In this document: positions 35,207 to 42,228 of the stretch, piece by piece
Numbering within the stretch: position 1 is the stretch's first letter
Layout: every line of letters starts with the position of its first letter
DNA from: Solitalea canadensis DSM 3403
Lineage (GTDB): Bacteria > Bacteroidota > Bacteroidia > Sphingobacteriales > Sphingobacteriaceae
Assembly (NCBI RefSeq): GCF_000242635.2
Contig: NC_017770.1
Coordinates: 1,116,001-1,180,000, forward strand
DNA length: 64,000 bases
Direction of reading: 5' to 3'
Notes under the pieces: generated by a model
Databases searched by the model: none
The model's input: the letters and a program-made list of their open reading frames with translations, nothing else
Told to the model about the DNA's origin: nothing
Translations under genes and position numbers: made by a program

Positions 35207-37507
35207 ATGAATAAAAAATTATTGTTTCTTATGGCGCTGTGTTGTCCGCTATTTCTTTCGGCACAGCAGAAAGTTAATATTATTCCGAAGCCAGTAAACC
35301 TGGTAATTCAGGAAGGGAACTTTAGTATTGATGGCAACACTTCTGTCAGATTTGATAAAAAGAATTCGGAGTTACAGGCTATAGCAAAGTTTTTAGCTGC
35401 TTATATCAATACAGTTTCGGGCAATGAACTGAGAATGAATAATAAGAAAGCTGCAAAAATCATCGACCTTAAAATTGAAAATACGGCCAATATTGGCGAT
35501 GAAGGTTATGTGCTCAATGTATCACCTTCGGCAATAACAATTAGAGCCAATACCAAAGCTGGTATTTTTTATGGTTTGCAATCAATAATACAAACATTAC
35601 CACAAGTTCGTACAAATGCGGCTTTGGTAGTCCCTTGTATGCAGGTAACGGATTATCCGCGTTTTAAATGGCGCGGAATGCACCTGGACGTAAGCCGGCA
35701 TTTTTTCACGCCTGAACTAGTGAAAGAATATATTGATCTGATTGCCCAATACAAGATGAATACTTTTCATTGGCATTTGGTTGATGATCAGGGCTGGCGA
35801 ATTGAGATAAAAAAATACCCTAAACTAACCGAAGTCGGCGCTTGGCGTGTTGACCAAAACGATAAAGCATGGAGCGACAGACCGCAAGCCAAGGCAGGCG
35901 AAAAACCTACTTACGGTGGTTATTATACGCAAGAGCAAATCAAAGATATTATTGCTTACGCCGCTGTCCGTAATGTAACGGTAGTTCCCGAAATTGAAAT
36001 GCCGGGACATGTGGCTTCAGCTGTTGCCTCGTATCCACATTTAAGTTGTACACAACAGGCCCAGCTACCAATGACAGGTGGTAATTACACCAATATGTCG
36101 TCTAACTATTGTGCAGGAAATGATTCTGTGTTTACTTTTTTAGAAGATGTGCTTACTGAAGTGGTTGACTTATTTCCTTCAAAATACATTCATATTGGCG
36201 GAGATGAATTAGATAAAGCACCGTGGAAAAAATGCGCACGTTGTCAGGCCAGAATCAAAACAGAGAACCTGAAAAATGAAGAAGAGCTGCAAAGCTATTT
36301 TATTGCACGGATAGAGAAATTTCTGATCAGTAAAAACAGAAAGATGATTGGCTGGGATGAAATATTGGAAGGAGGTTTGGCTCCGGAAGCAACAGTGATG
36401 AGCTGGCGTGGTGAAGCTGGCGGAATCGAAGCAGCTAAAATGAAACATGATGTGATCATGACTCCCGGCAACCCTGTGTATTTTGATCATTACCAGGCAG
36501 GTCCTGAAGGTGAACCGCAAGCTTTTGGGGGTTTTAATACACTAAAAAGGGTGTATAGTTATGAGCCAATCCCTAAGGAGCTAAATGCCGAAGAAGCGAA
36601 ATTTGTGTTAGGAGCACAAGCCAATTTATGGACTGAGTCAATTGTTACAGCTGAACATGTTGAATACATGATTTTGCCACGTATGCCAGCATTGGCAGAG
36701 GTGGTATGGTCGCCTAAAGAAAGCAGAAACTGGGGTGATTTTAATGAACGCATTCAGTCTCATTTTAAGGGCTACGGACAAAAAGGACTGCGTTATTGTC
36801 CGGGTAATTTTACTATTGATATCAAACCATCATCGCAAAACGGAAAATTGAGTATAGCTCTTTCAACCGAAGCTTATAAGGGTGAAATTTATTATACAAC
36901 CGATGGTTCCAACCCGACTATCAGCAGCATTAATTATGCAGGTCCTATTAGTATCGACTCTTCGGTAATTATAAAGGCTACAACCGTTTTAAATGGAAAT
37001 GTTATGGGTGTTAAACCTGCTGAACAGGCTTTTATAATGCATAAAGCTATAGGAAGAGATGTTGTTTATTCGAATCCGATAAGTACCTATTATGTAGCGG
37101 ATGGTCCGAATTCATTAACCGATGGTGTACTGGGAACTAAAACGGTAAATAAGTACTGGCATGGCATAAGCGGAAAGGATCTGGTTGCCACTATTGATTT
37201 AGGTGCAGAACAGGAGATCAAAAGTATAAGCCTTGGCTGTTTGCAAAATTACTCCGATTGGATTTTTCTTCCTCAGGAAGTAAAGTTTGAAGTATCTGCA
37301 GATGGAAAGAATTTTAAAGAAGCAAAGATGGTTGTCAATAACGTATCTGTTTATGAAAAATCAACTATCAAGAGTTTCAAGGCTGAGTTTTTGAAACAAA
37401 AAGTTAAATATGTACGTGTAAGTGCCAAAAATGGAGTATGTCCGCCAAATCATCCCGGAGCAGGCAAGCCTGCCTGGATTTTTGCCGATGAGCTGGTGGT
37501 GGAATAA
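35207..37507 (+). CDS. Secreted beta-N-acetylhexosaminidase, GH20
   Basis: A 766-residue exported enzyme (signal peptide 1-20, ending FLSAQ). In order: GH20b N-terminal domain about 22-145; GH20 catalytic barrel about 150-500 with WRGMHLDVSRHFF, FHWHLVDDQGWRIEIKKYP and the catalytic pair Asp333-Glu334 in HIGGDE; a chitobiase C-terminal-like beta domain about 535-620 (IYYTTDGSNPTISS); and an F5/8 type C (discoidin-like) sugar-binding domain about 630-766. It removes terminal GlcNAc or GalNAc from chitin fragments or host/plant glycans in the periplasm. It stands alone with no SusCD pair next to it. Confidence 0.95.
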   Translation: MNKKLLFLMALCCPLFLSAQQKVNIIPKPVNLVIQEGNFSIDGNTSVRFDKKNSELQAIAKFLAAYINTVSGNELRMNNKKAAKIIDLKIENTANIGDEGYVLNVSPSAITIRANTKAGIFYGLQSIIQTLPQVRTNAALVVPCMQVTDYPRFKWRGMHLDVSRHFFTPELVKEYIDLIAQYKMNTFHWHLVDDQGWRIEIKKYPKLTEVGAWRVDQNDKAWSDRPQAKAGEKPTYGGYYTQEQIKDIIAYAAVRNVTVVPEIEMPGHVASAVASYPHLSCTQQAQLPMTGGNYTNMSSNYCAGNDSVFTFLEDVLTEVVDLFPSKYIHIGGDELDKAPWKKCARCQARIKTENLKNEEELQSYFIARIEKFLISKNRKMIGWDEILEGGLAPEATVMSWRGEAGGIEAAKMKHDVIMTPGNPVYFDHYQAGPEGEPQAFGGFNTLKRVYSYEPIPKELNAEEAKFVLGAQANLWTESIVTAEHVEYMILPRMPALAEVVWSPKESRNWGDFNERIQSHFKGYGQKGLRYCPGNFTIDIKPSSQNGKLSIALSTEAYKGEIYYTTDGSNPTISSINYAGPISIDSSVIIKATTVLNGNVMGVKPAEQAFIMHKAIGRDVVYSNPISTYYVADGPNSLTDGVLGTKTVNKYWHGISGKDLVATIDLGAEQEIKSISLGCLQNYSDWIFLPQEVKFEVSADGKNFKEAKMVVNNVSVYEKSTIKSFKAEFLKQKVKYVRVSAKNGVCPPNHPGAGKPAWIFADELVVE

Positions 37508-37519
37508 CCACTTAATGAT

Positions 37520-37555
37520 TTTACTGCCGTTGGTTTAGCCAACGGCAGTAAATCC
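37520..37555. terminator. Bidirectional terminator between GH20 and LysR genes
   Basis: A perfect 14-bp stem, TTTACTGCCGTTGG (37520-37533) with CCAACGGCAGTAAA (37539-37552), has a 5-base loop. The A/T ends give U-rich tails both ways. It sits 12 bases after the GH20 stop and serves the convergent LysR gene as well. Confidence 0.85.
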
Positions 37556-37613
37556 TTTCCTTCCTCTTCTTTCAGTTGCTAATTTCTCAAATTATCATAT
37601 TCTATAGCTCCTG

Positions 37614-38516
37614 CTACTTTAGCTTATCATCCAACATTTCCAATAAGTAAGGCAATGCCGGATTGTTATTTCCCTTTTTCCAAACAGCATACAATTCCGT
37701 TTGTTGAGGCACATTGGTTAATTCGATAAATTTAATGTTTGGATTACCTCCTGTAGCAAGTGAGGTTGGAATGATCGAGAGTCCCATGCCATTTTCTACC
37801 AACCTGAAAATGGTTGGAGCGTGAATTGAACGATGCGCTATTTTGGGAGTAAAGCCCTGATCGGCACAAATGTTAATGATTTGCTGATAGTAAAGGTGGC
37901 TCTGATCATTCGGGAAAAGTATAAACGGTTCGTCTTTCAACTGTCCTACATGTTTAAACGTCTCCTTAGTTAAAGGATGACTATTAGGCAAAACCAATGA
38001 AAAGGTTTCTTTAAAAACACATTTAATCTGCAATTCAGGGGCAACATAATTAGAACGCATAAAGCCCAGGTCAATCGATTCATTTTGCAATGCAATTATC
38101 TGCTCACGGTTATTCAGTTCATCCAATTGAAATTTAATATTCGGACAATCTTTGTGAAATCGTTTTATAAGACCAGGCAGGATAGATTCCATGGCTGATG
38201 CAACGAAGCCAATGCCGATCTGCCCTGTATTACCGTCCTTCCATAACTTAAGTCGGGTAACCGCCGCATCAACTTTATTTATCACCTGAACCACATCGCT
38301 GTAAAATAAAACACCGGCATCTGTTAATGCCACCCTCTTATTTGTCCTGTCAAATAAGGACGTTTTTAAGATTTGCTCTAATTGTTTGATCTGCTGGCTT
38401 AGGGCTGATTGTGAAATAAACAGGATCTCTGATGCTTTCCTATAGTGTAACTCTTCGGCCAATACCTTAAAATAATTAAGATGACGCAGTTCTATTTGAT
38501 TAGCTATACTTATCAT
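37614..38516 (-). CDS. LysR-family transcriptional regulator
   Basis: A 300-residue regulator. The N-terminal winged helix-turn-helix is at about 10-68 (LRHLNYFKVLAEELHYRKAS, ISQSALSQQIKQLEQILKTS). The C-terminal substrate-binding domain is at about 95-295, with GQIGIGFVASAMESILPGLI and FILFPNDQSHLYYQ. It is transcribed away from the lysine-degradation genes with 71 bases between the two starts, and a LysR-type operator lies in that gap. By the usual LysR rule it most likely controls those genes, with lysine or a pathway intermediate as inducer. That link is inferred from position. Confidence 0.9.
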   Translation of the reverse strand: MISIANQIELRHLNYFKVLAEELHYRKASEILFISQSALSQQIKQLEQILKTSLFDRTNKRVALTDAGVLFYSDVVQVINKVDAAVTRLKLWKDGNTGQIGIGFVASAMESILPGLIKRFHKDCPNIKFQLDELNNREQIIALQNESIDLGFMRSNYVAPELQIKCVFKETFSLVLPNSHPLTKETFKHVGQLKDEPFILFPNDQSHLYYQQIINICADQGFTPKIAHRSIHAPTIFRLVENGMGLSIIPTSLATGGNPNIKFIELTNVPQQTELYAVWKKGNNNPALPYLLEMLDDKLK

Positions 38517-38536
38517 TTATTAATAAATATGAATTG

Positions 38537-38549
38537 TTGCTAATGGCAA
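38537..38549. promoter_or_regulatory. Candidate LysR operator TTGC-N5-GCAA
   Basis: TTGCTAATGGCAA is a T-N11-A motif with perfect TTGC/GCAA arms, the classic LysR recognition form. It lies in the middle of the 71-base gap between the divergent LysR and dehydrogenase starts. One site can thus give autoregulation and activation. Confidence 0.55.
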
Positions 38550-38587
38550 ATCTAAAGATATTTGAGTTGTTATACTTAAAAAATACG

Positions 38588-39649
38588 ATGATTAATAAAG
38601 TTCTCACCCTTGGTTTAGGGAAAGTAGGTACGTTAGTAGGTTCACTACTCAGCAAGCAGTTTGAGGTAACCGGCATGGATAAACAAGCTCCTCATTATCA
38701 GTACGATCTTCCCTTCAATGTTGTTTTGGGCGATGTTGCAGATATTCCTTTTATGGAAAAAACGATAAAAGAATATGATGCAGTTGTTTCGGCCCTTCCT
38801 TATTTTCTAAACAAGCCAATTGCAAAGATCGCCCATGATCTGGGAAAGCATTATTTTGATTTAACTGAAGATGTTGAAACCACTGAATATATCATGAGTC
38901 TGAGTGAAACCTCAACTGCTGTTCTGGCACCTCAATGCGGACTGGCACCGGGCATTATTGGTATTATCGGGGCACATCTTTCCAAAGACTTTGATAAACT
39001 CAGATCGATTGAAATGCGTGTAGGGGCATTGCCGCAATATCCAAACGGGGAGTTGGGGTATTCATTTACATGGTCAGCGGCAGGAGTAGTTAACGAATAT
39101 ATTAATGATGCAGAAGCCATTCATCATGGAAAGCGTAAGAAAGTGACTTCATTACAAGGTAAAGAATTGATCACCATCAACGGATCAACCTATGAAGCTT
39201 TTTATACTTCAGGCGGTTTGGGTACCATGTGCGAAACCTATGAAGGCCGGGTAGATAAGCTGGATTATAAGACCATCCGCTATCCCGGACATTGCGACCT
39301 GATGAACTTTCTGATCAATGAGCTGCATTTAAAAAATGACAAACAACATCTGGAAGATATGTTAAAGAGTGCCAAGCCACCGGTTAAGGAGGATGTTGTA
39401 TTAGTATATGCAGTTGCAGAAGGATGGAAAAATAACGAGATGCACAGAAATGAATTCTGTAAGTCGTATACACCCATCGAGATTGATGGAAATGACTGGA
39501 GGGCTATTTCATGGACAACTGCAGCCAGTTTAGTGGCCGTGGTAGAAATGGTGGCAGCAGGTAAACTCCCGTCAAAAGGATTTATCAAACAGGAAGAAAT
39601 TGCTTTTGATGCATTATTGAATACACAAACCGGTAGTTTATTTAATTAA
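38588..39649 (+). CDS. Saccharopine dehydrogenase-family enzyme, possibly L-lysine 6-dehydrogenase
   Basis: 353 residues from the ATG at 38588, chosen because the Rossmann motif GLGKVG (9-14) must lie near the start; open codons continue back to 38534. After the NAD(P)-binding half comes the saccharopine dehydrogenase C-terminal fold: LAPQCGLAPGIIGIIGAHLS, then FYTSGGLGTM and YKTIRYPGHCD. Two functions are possible. One is saccharopine to aminoadipate semialdehyde plus glutamate. The other is direct oxidation of lysine by lysine 6-dehydrogenase, which is of similar length and, as I remember it, shares the TSGG...YKTIRY pattern. Either product is the substrate of the aldehyde dehydrogenase in the same operon. 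No lysine-ketoglutarate reductase gene is adjacent, which favours the second. Confidence 0.85.
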   Translation: MINKVLTLGLGKVGTLVGSLLSKQFEVTGMDKQAPHYQYDLPFNVVLGDVADIPFMEKTIKEYDAVVSALPYFLNKPIAKIAHDLGKHYFDLTEDVETTEYIMSLSETSTAVLAPQCGLAPGIIGIIGAHLSKDFDKLRSIEMRVGALPQYPNGELGYSFTWSAAGVVNEYINDAEAIHHGKRKKVTSLQGKELITINGSTYEAFYTSGGLGTMCETYEGRVDKLDYKTIRYPGHCDLMNFLINELHLKNDKQHLEDMLKSAKPPVKEDVVLVYAVAEGWKNNEMHRNEFCKSYTPIEIDGNDWRAISWTTAASLVAVVEMVAAGKLPSKGFIKQEEIAFDALLNTQTGSLFN

Positions 39650-39655
39650 TCCGAA

Positions 39656-40561
39656 ATGAAATTTAACAAAGACACAACTTTGGATATTTTTTTAAATATT
39701 CTCTTTGAACGCTATCGCGATAAAGTTCCGGCTGTAAATCAAATAACTAATGCTTTAACAGAACGTGGTGTTGTTAATTCACAGCAAGAAATTATCAACG
39801 ATCATATTGCATTCCGCACTTTAGGTGTACCGCATTTGGGAATCAATTCATTTGAAAAGATTTTTCTATATCATGGTTATCAGAAAAGAGATAATTACTT
39901 TTTTGAAGGGAAGAAGCTGAATGCTTATTGGTATGCCCCTCCTTCAGCAGAATATCCAAGAATTTTTATGAGCGAACTGACTGTGGATAAACTTTCGGAA
40001 AATGCTCAAAATATTATTAAGAAATATACCCAGCATATTACTGCTGATCCGGTTGACTCACTTGATTTAGACAATGGACAGCAAATTGGTGAGTTTCTTC
40101 ACCAGTCGTTATGGCAAGTTCCGACAAAAGAAGAATACTTAGCCCTGCTGGAAGAAAACGAATATGCAGCCTGGGTGATTTATAACCGTTATTACCTGAA
40201 CCATTATACCATCAGTGTTCATGCTTTGAAAGAAGGTTATAATACGCTCGAGGATTTCAACTCGTTTATTGAAAGTTTGGGCATCAGGCTAAATGACGAG
40301 GGTGGAAAAATTAAGGTGAGTAAGGATGGTCTTTTGCGCCAAAGCAGTTCTGTGGCCGAAATGCATGAAGCTGTCTTTGCAGGCGGTGAAACCTTAAGCA
40401 TTGCCAGCAGTTATGTAGAGTTTGCTGAGCGATTAGTATTGCCTGAGTTCAGGCATCTTACCGCGGAAGAGATTATGACCCAACACAGGAGAGAAGGGTT
40501 TGAGACCAGCAATGCAGATAAAATTTTTGAAAGTACTTACACCAGTCAAACACAATCTTGA
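39656..40561 (+). CDS. hglS: 2-oxoadipate dioxygenase/decarboxylase (DUF1338, HglS-like)
   Basis: A 301-residue protein of the DUF1338 family. The characterised member, HglS (YdcJ) of Pseudomonas putida, is a non-haem iron enzyme converting 2-oxoadipate to D-2-hydroxyglutarate with loss of CO2. Family-type blocks here are [38 protein letters not shown] and [16 protein letters not shown]. His50 and a His of the HYTISVH block are likely iron ligands, with a Glu nearer the C-terminus. It lies 6 bases after the dehydrogenase gene and 11 bases before the aldehyde dehydrogenase gene, so it is in one operon. Its length is shorter than the roughly 450-residue bacterial YdcJ type, closer to the compact form. 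Confidence 0.85.
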   Translation: MKFNKDTTLDIFLNILFERYRDKVPAVNQITNALTERGVVNSQQEIINDHIAFRTLGVPHLGINSFEKIFLYHGYQKRDNYFFEGKKLNAYWYAPPSAEYPRIFMSELTVDKLSENAQNIIKKYTQHITADPVDSLDLDNGQQIGEFLHQSLWQVPTKEEYLALLEENEYAAWVIYNRYYLNHYTISVHALKEGYNTLEDFNSFIESLGIRLNDEGGKIKVSKDGLLRQSSSVAEMHEAVFAGGETLSIASSYVEFAERLVLPEFRHLTAEEIMTQHRREGFETSNADKIFESTYTSQTQS

Positions 40562-40572
40562 TTTTTTACTTC

Positions 40573-42099
40573 ATGGACATTAATAACATATTAACTCAAT
40601 TAGGGATTACCGAAAATAATCCGGGAACTTCTACCGGAACAGCATGGTTTGGATCAGGCTCGACAATTTGTTCTTCCTCACCAGTGGATGGAAAGCACAT
40701 TGCATCTGTACAAACTACTTCAACTGAAGAATACGAAAAAGTACTGCAGACAGCTGAACAAGCATTTCAGTTCTGGCGCAATGTACCGGCTCCTAAAAGG
40801 GGCGAAGTCGTTCGTCAGCTAGGAGAGGCTTTAAGAGAAAAAAAAGAATGCCTTGGAGCCCTGGTCTCTTATGAAATGGGCAAAAGTCTGCAGGAAGGCT
40901 TGGGAGAGGTTCAGGAAATGATTGATATCTGCGACTTTGCCGTGGGATTGTCGCGACAATTATATGGTTTAACCATGCATTCAGAAAGACCGGGCCATCG
41001 AATGTATGAACAATGGCATCCGCTTGGTATTGTAGGGATCATCTCTGCCTTTAACTTTCCGGTTGCAGTATGGAGCTGGAATGCGGCTTTAGCATTGATT
41101 TGTGGTAATGTATGTCTTTGGAAGCCTTCTTCGAAAACGCCGCTTTGTGCGGTTGCCTGTCAGCATATTATTGCAGAAGTGTTAAAAGCAAATAATTTAC
41201 CTGAAGGTATTAGTAGCCTTATCTCAGGAAATCCGGTTGGCAACCTGATCAATAACGATAAACGTATTCCACTGGTTTCCTTCACCGGTTCAACACGTAT
41301 CGGTCGCGAAGTTTCCTCGGTTGTTGCCCGACGCTTTGGGAAAACCATCCTTGAACTGGGCGGCAATAATGCGATCATTATTTCCAAAGAAGCCGACCTT
41401 GACATGTCCATTATTGGTGCAGTGTTCGGTGCGGTAGGTACTGCCGGACAGCGTTGTACTTCAACTCGTCGTTTGATTATCCACGAGGATGTGTACGATA
41501 ATTTTAAAGATAAGCTGGTAAAGGCTTATGCTCAGCTTCGGATTGGCAATCCATTGGATCAGCGCAATCATGTGGGTCCGTTGATTGACACGATGGCTGT
41601 TGATATGTATTTAAGCGCCATTGAAAAAGGAAAAACAGAAGGTGCGCGTTTTATTGTGGATGGCAGCGTCTTAAATGGTTCGGAGCATGCATCAGGTTGC
41701 TATGTGAAACCATGCATTGCCGAGGTAGAAAATCATTTTGAAATAGTACAGGAAGAAACCTTTGCACCAATCCTGTACCTGATTAAATATAAAACCTTAG
41801 ATGAGGCTGTTCAATTGCAGAATGCTGTACCGCAAGGACTGTCATCGGCAATTATGACCTTGAATATGCGTGAAGCAGAACAATTCTTATCGGCCAACGG
41901 GTCAGATTGTGGCATAGCGAATGTGAACATCGGTACTTCCGGGGCTGAAATTGGTGGCGCTTTTGGTGGGGAGAAAGAAACCGGAGGTGGCAGGGAAAGC
42001 GGTTCTGATGCCTGGAAGGCTTATATGCGCAGACAAACTAATACCATCAATTACGGAACAACCCTTCCTTTAGCACAGGGAATAAAGTTTGACTTTTAA
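40573..42099 (+). CDS. Aldehyde dehydrogenase, aminoadipate-semialdehyde type (ALDH7/AmaB-like)
   Basis: 508 residues from the ATG at 40573; a TTG five codons earlier overlaps the hglS stop and is less likely. Catalytic Cys295 lies in [12 protein letters not shown] and general base Glu261 in LELGGNNA. The NAD-binding loop [11 protein letters not shown] and the ALDH7-like ending [20 protein letters not shown], then [14 protein letters not shown], are present. It would oxidise alpha-aminoadipate semialdehyde to 2-aminoadipate. The ALDH7 character (the [21 protein letters not shown] and YMRRQT blocks) and the neighbours make this assignment stronger than for a generic aldehyde dehydrogenase. Confidence 0.9.
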   Translation: MDINNILTQLGITENNPGTSTGTAWFGSGSTICSSSPVDGKHIASVQTTSTEEYEKVLQTAEQAFQFWRNVPAPKRGEVVRQLGEALREKKECLGALVSYEMGKSLQEGLGEVQEMIDICDFAVGLSRQLYGLTMHSERPGHRMYEQWHPLGIVGIISAFNFPVAVWSWNAALALICGNVCLWKPSSKTPLCAVACQHIIAEVLKANNLPEGISSLISGNPVGNLINNDKRIPLVSFTGSTRIGREVSSVVARRFGKTILELGGNNAIIISKEADLDMSIIGAVFGAVGTAGQRCTSTRRLIIHEDVYDNFKDKLVKAYAQLRIGNPLDQRNHVGPLIDTMAVDMYLSAIEKGKTEGARFIVDGSVLNGSEHASGCYVKPCIAEVENHFEIVQEETFAPILYLIKYKTLDEAVQLQNAVPQGLSSAIMTLNMREAEQFLSANGSDCGIANVNIGTSGAEIGGAFGGEKETGGGRESGSDAWKAYMRRQTNTINYGTTLPLAQGIKFDF

Positions 42100-42165
42100 C
42101 ATTGCTGGAATAGCTTGTTAGATGCCAAAAATAAAGTAGAAAATTAGTTTTTTTGTACCAACCTT

Positions 42166-42216
42166 TTTCAGGTTTTGTCTTAGGGAGTCCTGACGACAAA
42201 ACCTGAAATATTTTTG
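42166..42216 (+). terminator. Strong hairpin between the aldehyde dehydrogenase and FAD-oxidase genes
   Basis: A perfect 14-bp stem, TTTCAGGTTTTGTC (42166-42179) with GACAAAACCTGAAA (42195-42208), has a 15-base loop and is followed by TATTTTTG. It reads as a terminator or attenuator, so the last gene may be transcribed less than the first three. The TATTTTTG tail also looks like a -7 box, but the ATG is only 12 bases further, too close for a normal leader. Confidence 0.7.
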
Positions 42217-42228
42217 ACTCACTGGTAA

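Noticed and set aside
42209-42216. TATTTTTG as a promoter for the FAD-oxidase gene
   Set aside because: It is the T-run of the preceding hairpin and lies 12 bases from the ATG, too close for a normal leader.
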